Of a DNA stretch of 64,000 nucleotides, positions 38,168 to 48,607 are shown piece after piece. The notes beneath the pieces are model-generated. The model was given only the letters and a program-made list of their open reading frames with translations, did not search any database and was not told the DNA's origin. Numbering within the stretch: position 1 is the first letter of the stretch; each line of letters opens with the position of its first letter. The stretch is from Paracoccaceae bacterium (GTDB lineage: Bacteria; Pseudomonadota; Alphaproteobacteria; Rhodobacterales; Rhodobacteraceae). The stretch is taken from positions 434,001 through 498,000 of the forward strand of contig JACKKJ010000001.1 in NCBI GenBank assembly GCA_024236495.1. Direction: 5' to 3'. A program made the position numbers and the translations under genes.

Positions 38168-39069
38168 CCCCAAACCCCCTCGAACTCCCGCCACTCGCCC
38201 TTGCTCATGCCCGAGGTTTCCTGCGTCACCGCCTCCCCCGCGAGCCGTCGCTTCAATACCTCGATCGCCTTGCCCGACAGGCTCACCCCGCCCAGCCGGT
38301 AATCCTCGAACGCGCCGTAGGCGAGCGGCACCCAGTCCCTGACGATCTGGCACATCACCTCGGCGTAGGTGCGGATCTCGTATTGTGCGTGGGCGTCGGC
38401 GCGCAGGCGCAGGAAGTGGAAGAGGTTGTGCAGGTCCACCTTCCAGTACCATTGCGTGTAGACGTTGGCGGGCAGGTTCATGCGGGCCAGTTCGCGGGCA
38501 AGGCCCTTCTGGCCGTCCTGGCTCAGCATGTCCTCGTAATGGTCGTAGCTGCGCATCGCATCCTCGCGCAGGATGTCGAGGACGCGGGCGGCCTCCTCCC
38601 CCTCCAGAAGCTCGCCCCGGCCCTGGTTGTTCACGGTGGACTGGGCGGCCAGATGTTCCGGCGCGGGGATGTAGAATTCGCGGTCGAGGATCGAGTAGCG
38701 GGCGGAATATTCGTTCACGTTGGCGGTGCGGTGGCGGATCCACTGGCGGGCGACGAAGACCGGCAGCTTGACGTGGAACTTGACCTCGCACATCTCGAAC
38801 GGGGTCGAATGCCAGTGGCGCATCAGGTAGCGGATCAGCCCCTCGTCGTTCTGCACGGCCTTGGTGCCGCGCCCGTAGGAGACGCGGGCGGCCTGGGTGA
38901 TGGCGGCGTCGTCGCCCATGTAGTCGATGACCCGGACAAGCCCGTGGTCGAGCACCTGATGCGCGGTGTAAAGGCGGCGTTCCATCCCTTCGGACACGGC
39001 GCGCAGCGTGGGCCGGGCGGTGGCGCGGGCCTCGGCGATCTCGGCCTGCTGTTCGGGGGTGAGGGTCAT
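38164..39069 (-). CDS. thyX: flavin-dependent thymidylate synthase ThyX
   Basis: A 301-residue FAD-dependent enzyme methylating dUMP to dTMP with methylene-THF and NADPH. The signature [15 protein letters not shown] (RHRxxxxxNxxSxR) is present, with the dUMP/FAD-binding [33 protein letters not shown] and the C-terminal [18 protein letters not shown]. It starts at 39069. Its stop overlaps the GTG of the AT-rich membrane gene. A long inverted repeat lies in the divergent region shared with the glyoxalase-like gene. Confidence 0.96.
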   Translation of the reverse strand: MTLTPEQQAEIAEARATARPTLRAVSEGMERRLYTAHQVLDHGLVRVIDYMGDDAAITQAARVSYGRGTKAVQNDEGLIRYLMRHWHSTPFEMCEVKFHVKLPVFVARQWIRHRTANVNEYSARYSILDREFYIPAPEHLAAQSTVNNQGRGELLEGEEAARVLDILREDAMRSYDHYEDMLSQDGQKGLARELARMNLPANVYTQWYWKVDLHNLFHFLRLRADAHAQYEIRTYAEVMCQIVRDWVPLAYGAFEDYRLGGVSLSGKAIEVLKRRLAGEAVTQETSGMSKGEWREFEGVWG

Positions 39070-39107
39070 CGGGGTATCCTCCGCGTGGTCGAATCGCGAT
39101 CCACCTT

Positions 39108-39143
39108 ATCTTGTTGCCGCCGCGCGGGACACCGCAACAAGAT
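39108..39143. promoter_or_regulatory. inverted repeat in the thyX / glyoxalase divergent region
   Basis: ATCTTGTTGC (39108-39117) and GCAACAAGAT (39134-39143) are perfect 10-bp arms separated by 16 bases, 39 bases upstream of the thyX ATG and 78 bases upstream of the divergent gene. The position suits an operator. A ribonucleotide-pool regulator such as NrdR is conceivable, but I cannot confirm a match to its box. Confidence 0.5.
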
Positions 39144-39220
39144 GTGCGCGACGATTTTTCCGGGTGGCTTGGAAATCGGGCGCGCGGTGCTAGTCTGGGG
39201 GCTGCGAAAGGCAGGTAACG

Positions 39221-39649
39221 ATGACGATCCGATATCTTCACACGATGGTCCGCGTGGCGGACCTTGAAACGTCGATGGCGTTCTACGCGCTGCTGGGTCT
39301 GAAGGAGACGCGGCGCTGGGACAACGAGGGCGGGCGCTTCACGCTGGTGTTCATGGCGCCGCCGGGGCAGGAGGACTGCCCGGTCGAGCTGACCTGGAAC
39401 TGGGACGGCGATCCGGGGTTGCCGTCGGACAGCCGGCATTTCGGGCACCTGGCCTACGAGGTGGACGACATCTACGCGACCTGCGCCCATCTTCAGGCCA
39501 ATGGCGTGACGATCAACCGGCCGCCGCGCGACGGGCGAATGGCCTTTGTGCGGTCGCCCGACAACATCTCGGTCGAACTTCTGCAGAAGGGAGAGGCGAA
39601 GGCGCCGGCGGAACCTTGGTCCAGCATGGGAAATACCGGGCACTGGTAG
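39221..39649 (+). CDS. gloA: lactoylglutathione lyase-like (glyoxalase I) protein
   Basis: A 142-residue VOC protein of glyoxalase I type: IRYLHTMVRVADLETSMAFY, LGLKETRRWDNEGGRFTLVF, VELTWNWD, HFGHLAYEVDDIYATCAHLQ, FVRSPDNISVELLQKGE. The metal ligands expected in GlxI (His in LHTMVRV, Glu in VELTWNW, His in HFGHLAY, Glu in ISVELL) are all seen. It detoxifies methylglyoxal with glutathione if it is a true GlxI. Its 3' end overlaps the next gene by 34 bases. Confidence 0.88.
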   Translation: MTIRYLHTMVRVADLETSMAFYALLGLKETRRWDNEGGRFTLVFMAPPGQEDCPVELTWNWDGDPGLPSDSRHFGHLAYEVDDIYATCAHLQANGVTINRPPRDGRMAFVRSPDNISVELLQKGEAKAPAEPWSSMGNTGHW

Positions 39650-40326
39650 CGGCGGCGGCGCTGGCGCTTGGGGCGGGGCCCGCGGCGGGCGCCTGCCGGC
39701 TGGCGCTGGCGATGGGCTTCGACATCTCGCGGTCGGTCGATGCGACCGACTACGCGATCCAGCGCGACGGGATTCTTGCCGCGCTGGCCGCGCCAGAGGT
39801 GGTCAGGGCGCTTCTGGGGTCGGATGACCATGTGCTTCTGGCGCTTTACGAATGGTCGGGCCAGGGGTCGCAAAGCATCGTCGTGGCCTGGACGGCGGTC
39901 CGCAGCCAGGCCGATATCGACAGGATCGCCGCAAGCATCGCCGCCCACACCCGCGGCGAGGACAAGCTGCCCACCGCCCTGGGGGAGGCGCTGGATTTCG
40001 GCGCCGACCTTTTGAACCGGGCGGGGGACTGCGCGGCCCGCACGCTTGATATTTCGGGCGACGGGCGCAACAACATCGGCGAGGAACCCGAAAAGGTCCG
40101 AAAAAGGCGCGGGCTTGAGGGCATCCTTGTCAACGGGCTCGCGATCGGCGGGCACGAATCCGGCATCGCCATCTACTACCGCCAGCGGCTGATCAGCGGG
40201 CGCGGCGCCTTTGTCGAGGTCGCGCGGGTTCACGCCGATTTTCCGCGCGCCTTCCGGCGCAAGCTGGAACGCGAACTGACCGAGCAGCTTCTGGGCACGA
40301 TCGAAACCGGGGGGAATGCGGGATGA
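39616..40326 (+). CDS. DUF1194 secreted von Willebrand A-like protein, copy 1
   Basis: A 236-residue protein with a signal peptide (VAAAALALGAGPAAGA) and a VWA-like DUF1194 domain: ALAMGFDISRSVDATDYAIQ (MIDAS-like DxSxS), VLLALYEWSGQGSQ, LDISGDGRNNIGEE, GILVNGLAIGGHES. DUF1194 function is unknown; a metal-dependent protein-binding role in the periplasm is inferred. The only start I find is TTG at 39616, which overlaps gloA; a start further downstream would destroy the signal peptide. It overlaps copy 2 by four bases. Confidence 0.82.
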   Translation: MVQHGKYRALVAAAALALGAGPAAGACRLALAMGFDISRSVDATDYAIQRDGILAALAAPEVVRALLGSDDHVLLALYEWSGQGSQSIVVAWTAVRSQADIDRIAASIAAHTRGEDKLPTALGEALDFGADLLNRAGDCAARTLDISGDGRNNIGEEPEKVRKRRGLEGILVNGLAIGGHESGIAIYYRQRLISGRGAFVEVARVHADFPRAFRRKLERELTEQLLGTIETGGNAG

Positions 40327-41015
40327 GAGCGCTGGCTATGGCCTTCGCACTTCTTGCAAGCCCCGCGGCGGCGCAGTGCCGGCTGGCCCTGGCGCTGGGG
40401 CTTGACGTGTCATCCTCGGTCGATGCCGGGGAATACCAGTTGCAGCGCGACGGGCTGGCGGCGGCGCTTCTGTCGGACGAGGTGAAGCGGGCGCTTTTTT
40501 CGGCGCCCGGGCAATGGGTGACGCTGGCGGTCTATGAATGGAGCGGACGCTGGCAACAGGGGCTTGTCCTTGACTGGATCGCGCTGACTGGCGAAGGGGC
40601 GCTGACGGAGGCGGCCGAAAGGATCGCAGGGGCGACCCGCAGCTTCGACGAATATCCGACCGCGCTTGGCGCCGCCCTTGGCTACGGCGCCACGCTTCTG
40701 GGCCGGGCGCCGGACTGCGAACGCCGGACGCTTGACGTCTCCGGCGACGGCGTCAACAACGAAGCCTTCGGCCCGGCACAGGCATATCGCGCCTTCCCCT
40801 TCGGCGACACGATCGTCAACGGGCTGGTCATCACCGGGTCGGACCCGAATGTCGCCGCCTTCTACCTGGCCCATGTCCTGCGGGGCCCGGGGGCCTTTCT
40901 GGAACGCGCCGGCGATTTCCGCGACTTCGAGGCGGCGATGCGCCGCAAGCTGGAACGCGAGATCGGATTTGCAGTGATCGGCACGGCGGACGCGACCGAC
41001 ACGGACGGAGGCTGA
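40323..41015 (+). CDS. DUF1194 secreted von Willebrand A-like protein, copy 2
   Basis: A 230-residue paralogue of the preceding gene: signal peptide MRALAMAFALLASPAAA, then CRLALALGLDVSSSVDAGEY (full DxSxS MIDAS), LAVYEWSGRWQQG, TLDVSGDGVNNEAFG, TIVNGLVITGSDPN. The shared C-terminal RRKLEREI also recurs in copy 1. Tandem duplication with an ATGA overlap suggests the two act together, possibly as a heterodimer (inference). Confidence 0.85.
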   Translation: MRALAMAFALLASPAAAQCRLALALGLDVSSSVDAGEYQLQRDGLAAALLSDEVKRALFSAPGQWVTLAVYEWSGRWQQGLVLDWIALTGEGALTEAAERIAGATRSFDEYPTALGAALGYGATLLGRAPDCERRTLDVSGDGVNNEAFGPAQAYRAFPFGDTIVNGLVITGSDPNVAAFYLAHVLRGPGAFLERAGDFRDFEAAMRRKLEREIGFAVIGTADATDTDGG

Positions 41016-41019
41016 GCGA

Positions 41020-41739
41020 ATGACGCGAAAACGTTGGACGGCCATGGCGGCTTTCGTGGTGGTCATCTCCGCGCTCGCCGGTGCGGTCGCGCTTCATCCG
41101 CAAGAGGCGCGGATCGTCGCGCAAGCGGTTGCGGTGCAATTCGTCGCGCCGGGCCTTCCGCAAACGCCGCTTCGTCCTGCCGCGGCACAGGCAGAACCGC
41201 TGATCGCCGCCGCTGAGTCGCAAGTCGGCGTGACCCTGCACTACGACCCGTCCTATGTCAGGCTGGCCTTTCCCGGTGGCGATGTCGCAAGGGATGTCGG
41301 GGTGTGCACCGATGTCGTGATCCGTGCCGTTCGCGCGGCATTCGGGATAGACCTCCAGGTTGCGGTCAATCGGGACATGGCGCAGAACTTCGGCGCCTAT
41401 CCCGCGCTTTGGGGGTTGACGCGACCGGATGCCAACATCGACCATCGCCGCGTGCCCAATCTTGAAACGCTCTTGCGCCGCGCCGGGGCGGAACTGGCGC
41501 CCGCGTCGGTACCCGAAGACTTCGCTCCGGGGGATATCGTGACATCACGGCTGCCGGGCAATCGCCCCCACATCATGATCGTCAGCGCCCGCGTTGCGCG
41601 GGACGGCACGCCCCTTGTCGTTCACAACATCGGCGCCGGGGTGCGTGTGGAAGACGCATTGTACGACTTTCCACATGTGGCCCGGTTCCGTCTGACACCG
41701 GAGGTGCTGGCCGCCTTGTCCGCGATATCCGCTCAATAG
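41020..41739 (+). CDS. DUF1287 predicted secreted protein (NlpC/P60-like)
   Basis: A 239-residue protein with an N-terminal helix (AAFVVVISALAGAVALHP) serving as signal or anchor, then the DUF1287 domain: LIAAAESQVGVTLHYDPSYV, GVCTDVVIRAVRAAFGIDLQ with a possible catalytic Cys, LETLLRRAGAEL, PHIMIVSARVA and VVHNIGAGVRVEDALYDF with a possible catalytic His. By fold it may be a cell-wall amidase or peptidase. It follows DUF1194 copy 2 after four bases, so the three secreted proteins form a unit. Confidence 0.85.
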   Translation: MTRKRWTAMAAFVVVISALAGAVALHPQEARIVAQAVAVQFVAPGLPQTPLRPAAAQAEPLIAAAESQVGVTLHYDPSYVRLAFPGGDVARDVGVCTDVVIRAVRAAFGIDLQVAVNRDMAQNFGAYPALWGLTRPDANIDHRRVPNLETLLRRAGAELAPASVPEDFAPGDIVTSRLPGNRPHIMIVSARVARDGTPLVVHNIGAGVRVEDALYDFPHVARFRLTPEVLAALSAISAQ

Positions 41740-42230
41740 ATATAGCGGATCTGGTCGGTCCAGTAGCGTTCGAGCCGCCTGAGTGTGGTGTTGGTTTCTT
41801 CTGCCGTGAGGCATCCGATCAGTCCGCGCATCTCAATCGCCTCGGCGTGGCGGGCGAATAGCGTCGCGACGATGTCGCGCACCTCGCGCCCCTGGCTGGT
41901 CAGCCGCACCCGGACCGACCGGCGGTCGATGGTGGAGCGTTCGTGGTGCATGTAACCGCCATCGACCAGCTTGCGCAGGTTGTAGCTGACGTTTGAGCCC
42001 TGGTAGTAGCCACGGGTCTTCAGTTCGCCCGCCGTAACCTCCGCTTCGCCGATGTTGAAAAGAAGAAGCGCCTGGACGGCGTTGACCTCGGGGATGCCGA
42101 GCCGTTCGAATTCGTCCTTGATCACGTCAAGAAGCAGGCGGTGAAGGCGTTCAAGCAGTCCGAGCGTATCAAGATAGCATGCGAGGAAGGCCGGTTGCGG
42201 TGCTTCCTGCACGGCTGCGTGAATCGTCAT
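41733..42230 (-). CDS. MarR-family winged-helix regulator (PetP/LdtR-like)
   Basis: A 165-residue regulator: ACYLDTLGLLERLHRLLLDV, the HTH region EVTAGELKTRGYYQGSNVSY and NLRKLVDGGYMHHERSTIDR, the wing RRSVRVRLTSQGREV. It resembles the alphaproteobacterial PetP/LdtR branch of MarR proteins, where LdtR regulates cell-envelope genes in Liberibacter; the equivalence is my recollection. It converges on DUF1287 with a 7-base overlap. Confidence 0.85.
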   Translation of the reverse strand: MTIHAAVQEAPQPAFLACYLDTLGLLERLHRLLLDVIKDEFERLGIPEVNAVQALLLFNIGEAEVTAGELKTRGYYQGSNVSYNLRKLVDGGYMHHERSTIDRRSVRVRLTSQGREVRDIVATLFARHAEAIEMRGLIGCLTAEETNTTLRRLERYWTDQIRYIY

Positions 42231-42305
42231 CTCTGCCTCCGCCGTCGTCGTGTCAGCGGGCAGACTGGCCGCAAAAGCCGAAGTTTCTGTTAAAAGCCTG
42301 AAGCC

Positions 42306-44260
<1,955 letters not shown>

Positions 44261-44272
44261 CCCTTGAGCCTC

Positions 44273-44308
44273 GGGCGCGCGTGCGGCTTTTGACAGCCGT
44301 GCGCGCCC
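44273..44308 (+). terminator. GC-rich hairpin after the aminotransferase gene
   Basis: GGGCGCGC (44273-44280) pairs with GCGCGCCC (44301-44308), with further partial pairing inside, twelve bases after the stop. There is no T-run, so factor-independent termination is doubtful. Confidence 0.45.
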
Positions 44309-44341
44309 GGCCTAGTGTTCGCGAAAAGCGGAACGGATCCG

Positions 44342-44749
44342 ATGAGCGACTTGCCCGAATACTACTTCCGCGTCCGCGAAAGCGGGGCTGCCGTATTTCG
44401 TGTCGACGCTGAAAACCGTCAGCGCCGGATCGAGATGGATCAGATTGCCACCGTCAACGTCAAGAACGGGGAGATCCGGCCCAATGGCGGCCGGAACCTT
44501 TCGGCCGATGATCTGGCGGCGATACGCGGCTGGCTGGCGGATCGGCGTGTGCTTCTTGCCGAACGCGAAACCGATGATCTGTGGCGGACGGTCGATCAGC
44601 TGAACCAGGTCGCGCACTGGGCGCAATCCAGGGCGACGGATCAGCAACTGGAGGCGGCAAGCGATGCGCTGCTCATGGCGATGCATGATCTTCGCAGCGT
44701 CCTGATCCGCCGCAAATCCGAACGCCCCGCGGCTTCGGCGACCGACTGA
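44342..44749 (+). CDS. conserved hypothetical protein
   Basis: A 135-residue soluble protein: MSDLPEYYFRVRESGAAVFR, VDAENRQRRIEMDQIATVNV, then a helical C-terminal half (DLWRTVDQLNQVAHWAQSRA, LLMAMHDLRSVLIRRKSER). It has no signal or membrane helix. I recognise it only as a probable Rhodobacteraceae conserved hypothetical. The ATG at 44342 begins the conserved part. Confidence 0.7.
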   Translation: MSDLPEYYFRVRESGAAVFRVDAENRQRRIEMDQIATVNVKNGEIRPNGGRNLSADDLAAIRGWLADRRVLLAERETDDLWRTVDQLNQVAHWAQSRATDQQLEAASDALLMAMHDLRSVLIRRKSERPAASATD

Positions 44750-44810
44750 CCGCGCCATGTGCGCTTCAGTCGCAAGCGGGTGCGGTTGACTCGGGCCTGA
44801 TCGAAGATAC

Positions 44811-44826
44811 ATTCACGTTTTCGAAT
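44811..44826. promoter_or_regulatory. ATTC-N8-GAAT inverted repeat before the SQR-like gene
   Basis: ATTC (44811-44814), eight bases and GAAT (44823-44826) lie 14 bases before the ATG of the SQR-like flavoprotein. Spacing and half-sites match what I recall of the operator of ArsR-type sulfide sensors (SqrR/BigR, GATTC-N8-GAATC). The regulator gene is not in this window. Confidence 0.45.
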
Positions 44827-44840
44827 ATCAGGTGACTGCC

Positions 44841-45971
44841 ATGCCAGAGATCGCCATCATAGGATCGGGTTTTGCCGCGCTGACCACGGTTCGCGAACTT
44901 CGCCGTCGCGGCGTCGACGCGCCGGTCACGGTGATTTCGCCCCGCGACGAACTGCACTATGTGCCCTCTTCCATCTGGATACCGGCGGGCCTGCGCAGCG
45001 CAGACGGGCTGCGCCTGCCGCTGACGCGGTTCCTTGCCCGCCACAAGGTCCGATTCGTCAAGGCATCGGTCACCGCGCTGGATGCGGCCCGGCACGAGAT
45101 CACGACCGACACCGGAGCGGTGTTGCGCGCGGACCATATCGTCATCGCGGCCGGCGCGCGGTTCCTGAAGAAACTGCCCGGCATCGAAAACGCGATCATC
45201 CCCTGCGAGGGGATCGCCGCCGCCGAGGCGATCGCCGCGCGCCTGCCATCGATCCGCAAGGGGACGATCGCCATCGGCATGGCGACCAACCCGAACGAAC
45301 CGGGCGCGATACGCGGCGGGCCAATGTTCGAATATGCCTTCATCCTTGACCGGATGCTGCGCAAGGACGGGCGACGGGACGACGTGCGCATGGTTTTCTT
45401 TTCCCCCTCCGCGCGGCCTGGGCAGCGGCTGGGCGAACGGGCGGTGGACCGGATCCTGGCGGAAATGGCGCGGCGCGGGATCGAAACGCATCTGGGTCAC
45501 AAGATGGTGCGGATCGACCCCGACCGGGTGGTGACCGAAGGCGGAGAGATCGCCGCCGACCTGATCCTGTTCCAGCCCGGCATGACCGGCCCCGCCTGGC
45601 TTGCGGACACCGACCTTCCGCTATCGCCGGGCGGCATGGTGCGCGCCGATGAATTCTGCCGGGTCGAGGGGCTCGAAGGGCTTTGGGTCGCGGGCGATTC
45701 AGGGTCCTATCCGGGGCCGGACTGGCTGCCGAAGCAGGCCCATCAGGCCGATCTTCAGGCAAAGGCGGTCGCCGCGAACATCGCAGCCCAACTGAAGGGA
45801 AAGGCCCCCGCTACCCGGTTCACCCCCGAACTCGTCTGCATCATGGACAGCCTGGACCGGGGGATGCTGGTGTTCCGCAGGGGGCGGATCAACCTGACGC
45901 TGCCGGCGTTGCGCCCGCTTCACTGGCTCAAGCGGGCGTTCGAACATCACTATCTGCGGGCCTACCGCTGA
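44841..45971 (+). CDS. sulfide:quinone oxidoreductase-like FAD/NAD(P)-binding protein
   Basis: A 376-residue flavoprotein of the SQR/flavocytochrome c sulfide dehydrogenase group. It has the N-terminal FAD fold EIAIIGSGFAALTTVRELRR, ELHYVPSSIWIPAG, DHIVIAAGARF, and the C-terminal FAD contact GLWVAGDSGSYPGPDWLPKQ followed by AHQADLQAKAVAANI. Cysteines occur in NAIIPCEG, DEFCRVEG and ELVCIMD. A C-terminal amphipathic segment (LRPLHWLKRAFEHHYLRAY) could dock to the membrane as in SQR. Sulfide as substrate is plausible, not proven. The 3' end overlaps the convergent MATE gene. Confidence 0.82.
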   Translation: MPEIAIIGSGFAALTTVRELRRRGVDAPVTVISPRDELHYVPSSIWIPAGLRSADGLRLPLTRFLARHKVRFVKASVTALDAARHEITTDTGAVLRADHIVIAAGARFLKKLPGIENAIIPCEGIAAAEAIAARLPSIRKGTIAIGMATNPNEPGAIRGGPMFEYAFILDRMLRKDGRRDDVRMVFFSPSARPGQRLGERAVDRILAEMARRGIETHLGHKMVRIDPDRVVTEGGEIAADLILFQPGMTGPAWLADTDLPLSPGGMVRADEFCRVEGLEGLWVAGDSGSYPGPDWLPKQAHQADLQAKAVAANIAAQLKGKAPATRFTPELVCIMDSLDRGMLVFRRGRINLTLPALRPLHWLKRAFEHHYLRAYR

Positions 45972-47316
45972 ACCATCGACCACGCCAAAAGCGCACCATC
46001 AGCAAGACCGCCGCAACGACAAGCCCGACCACCAGCCCCAGCCAAAGCCCGACACCACCCATCCCCGCCTTGAAGGCAAGGACATAGCTGACCGGAATGC
46101 CGATCAGCCAGTAGCTGACCGAAGCGATGATCATCGGCGCGCGCGTGTCGTGGACCCCGCGCAACAGGCCCAGGCCCATCACCTGCGTCGCATCCGCGAT
46201 CTGGAAAAGCGCCGCGACCGCCAGGAGAGCAGAGCCGTAGGCGATGATCTGCGGCCCCTGCGGGTTCGCCGGATCAAGGAACAGGCCGATCAGCGGGGCG
46301 GGGAACAGCACGAAGACCACGACGACGACCGCACCGAAGATCAGCGACATCGCCATCGCCACAAGCGCGCCGTCGCGCAGACCACGCATGTCGTCCTGTC
46401 CAAAGGCGCGCCCCGCGCGCACCGTCGCCGCGTTCGACAGGCCAAGGTGGACCATGAAGGCGATGGCCGCCAGTTCCAGCGCGATCCCGTGCGAGGCAAG
46501 CTCCACCGCGCCGATCCAGCCCATCATGATTGCCGTCGCCTCGAAAAGACCGCTTTCGAACAGGCCGGTCAGACCGATCGGCCAGCCCAGCCGGAACACC
46601 TGCGCAAGCGCGGGCGGATCGGGCCGCCAGAAACGGCGGAACAGTTGATAGGGCGCCAGCACGGGATGGCGCGCGGAGTAAAGGACAAGGACGGCCAGCG
46701 TCAGCATCTGCGTCGCGACAGAGGCCACGGCCGCGCCGCGCACGCCGAGTTCCGGCGCGCCCCAGTTGCCGAAGATCAGCATCCAGTTCAGCAAGACGTT
46801 CAGAACGACCCCCGCAAGCGTCGCCCAAAGCACGATGCCCGCGCGTTCAAACGCCGACAGGAAGGACTTCAGCACCATGACAAGAAGTGCGGGGATCATG
46901 CCGAAACCGGCGATGCGAAGGTAATCCTGCCCCAGCCGGACGACATCGGGTTCCTGCCCGGCGGCCGCGAAGATCGGGCCCGACCACCAGGTCAGCGGCA
47001 GGACGCAAAGGCCGAAAAGGACCGACAGCCACATCCCCATCCGTGTATCGCGGCGCACGCGGGTTTCATCCCCCCGCCCGAGGGCGGAGGCGACAAGCGG
47101 CGTCACCGCCAGCGCGAAGCCCGATCCGAGGATGAAGATGATGAAGAAGGTCGATGCGCCAAGGACCGCAGAGGCCAGTTCGACCGTCCCGTACCAGCCC
47201 AGCATGACCGTATCGGTCACATGCAGCGCCATCTGCGCGAGGTTGGACCCGATCAGCGGCAGGCCAAGCACAAGCAGGGCCCGGGCAAGGGCTGGATATG
47301 ATTGACGATCGTTCAT
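45928..47316 (-). CDS. MATE-family multidrug efflux protein
   Basis: A 462-residue integral membrane protein with twelve predicted helices in two MATE repeats (LGLPLIGSNLAQMALHVTDT and LGWPIGLTGLFESGLFEATA begin the halves). ASALGRGDETRVRRDTRMGM and GRAFGQDDMRGLRDGA are the matching loops. MATE proteins export cationic drugs and dyes using Na+ or H+ gradients. Its 3' end overlaps the SQR-like gene by 44 bases. Confidence 0.93.
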   Translation of the reverse strand: MNDRQSYPALARALLVLGLPLIGSNLAQMALHVTDTVMLGWYGTVELASAVLGASTFFIIFILGSGFALAVTPLVASALGRGDETRVRRDTRMGMWLSVLFGLCVLPLTWWSGPIFAAAGQEPDVVRLGQDYLRIAGFGMIPALLVMVLKSFLSAFERAGIVLWATLAGVVLNVLLNWMLIFGNWGAPELGVRGAAVASVATQMLTLAVLVLYSARHPVLAPYQLFRRFWRPDPPALAQVFRLGWPIGLTGLFESGLFEATAIMMGWIGAVELASHGIALELAAIAFMVHLGLSNAATVRAGRAFGQDDMRGLRDGALVAMAMSLIFGAVVVVVFVLFPAPLIGLFLDPANPQGPQIIAYGSALLAVAALFQIADATQVMGLGLLRGVHDTRAPMIIASVSYWLIGIPVSYVLAFKAGMGGVGLWLGLVVGLVVAAVLLMVRFWRGRWFSGRPADSDVRTPA

Positions 47317-47464
47317 CCCCGAGGATTACAGCCCCGCCTGCCCGGGGTCCAGTGCCGCGATACGCCGCGCAGGCGCATGCGGCCCCGTCGCAATTCCTGT
47401 GGCCAGCCCCGCGCAAGCAGGGCTGGCATGTGCCGGCATCGCCGCCCCGAGGGGGCGCCGGAAG

Positions 47465-48445
47465 TCAGCCTTGCGTGCGGCGCAGGTCGGGATGAAGCGA
47501 GGCGCCCAGTATGTGTTCGGCGGAATGAACCACATGGCTTGCCCGCCCGACGATCAGCGGGTCCGGCTGGCCGACCACATCGGTGTCCTTGCCGGGGTAG
47601 TCGAGCGAGGCGAGGAAGTGTTTCATGCAGTTCAGCCGGGCACGCTTCTTGTCGTTCGATTTCACGATGACCCAGGGCGCATCGGCAGTGTCGGTGTAGA
47701 AGAACATCGCCTCCTTCGCCTCGGTATAATCGCTCCACTTGTCGAGGGACGCCTTGTCGATGGGGCTGAGCTTCCACATTTTCAGCGGATCGGTCTCGCG
47801 TGCCTTGAAACGGCGGCGCTGTTCATCGCGGGTGACGGAGAACCAGTATTTGTAAAGCCGGATGCCCGAGCGGACCAGCATCTGCTCGACCACCGGTGCC
47901 TGGCGCATGAATTCGAGATAGTCGGTCGGCGTACAGAACCCCATCACCCGCTCGACGCCCGCGCGGTTGTACCAGCTGCGGTCATAGAAAACCATCTCGC
48001 CGCTTGTCGGCAGGTGTTCAATGTAGCGCTGGAAGAACCACTGGCCCTTCTCGACCTCGGTCGGCTTGTTTAGCGCGACGACTCGGGCGAAACGGGGATT
48101 GAGATGTTCCATGTAGCGCTTGATCGTGCCGCCCTTGCCGGCGGCGTCGCGGCCCTCGAACAGGATGACGAACTTCTGCCCGGTTTCCTGAGCCCAGATC
48201 TGGACCTTCAGAAGTTCGGTCTGAAGCCGGGCTTTTTCTTCCTCGTAGGCCTTGGTTGCAAGGCGGTGCGCATAGGGATACTTGCCGCTTTCGAAAGCGT
48301 GGCGGATCGCGTCGGCGTTCAGCACCGGAAAGCTGCGCAGGGCGGGGGCCGAAGGCGCCTCGGCGACGGGATCAGGCACGGGTTCGGAAATCACTTTGGT
48401 GGCAATGACGGCGGTCTTCGTCTTTTCGGCTGCGGTTTCGGCCAT
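47465..48445 (-). CDS. ppk2: polyphosphate kinase 2
   Basis: A 326-residue PPK2 with Walker A in ILFEGRDAAGKGGTIKRYME, Walker B/lid in MVFYDRSWYNRAGVERVMGF and the lid arginines in SVTRDEQRRRFKARETDPLK. It transfers phosphate between polyphosphate and nucleoside diphosphates. A poorly conserved N-terminal extension of about 40 residues (KVISEPVPDPVAEAPSAPAL) precedes the domain. Divergent from the GST gene. Confidence 0.95.
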   Translation of the reverse strand: MAETAAEKTKTAVIATKVISEPVPDPVAEAPSAPALRSFPVLNADAIRHAFESGKYPYAHRLATKAYEEEKARLQTELLKVQIWAQETGQKFVILFEGRDAAGKGGTIKRYMEHLNPRFARVVALNKPTEVEKGQWFFQRYIEHLPTSGEMVFYDRSWYNRAGVERVMGFCTPTDYLEFMRQAPVVEQMLVRSGIRLYKYWFSVTRDEQRRRFKARETDPLKMWKLSPIDKASLDKWSDYTEAKEAMFFYTDTADAPWVIVKSNDKKRARLNCMKHFLASLDYPGKDTDVVGQPDPLIVGRASHVVHSAEHILGASLHPDLRRTQG

Positions 48446-48607
48446 GGATCCTCCCTCCGGTTTTCACTGGCAGGGTGAGTCTTTCGTGGATCGCGCGGGC
48501 GCGCCATGATGCGTGTCAAATGACATTGCCGCGCGGCGGAAAAATTTGCTGCTTTCGCGCCTGGGGAACTGCGGCTAGCGATGGCGGGGACCAATCGGAG
48601 GGTTTCC

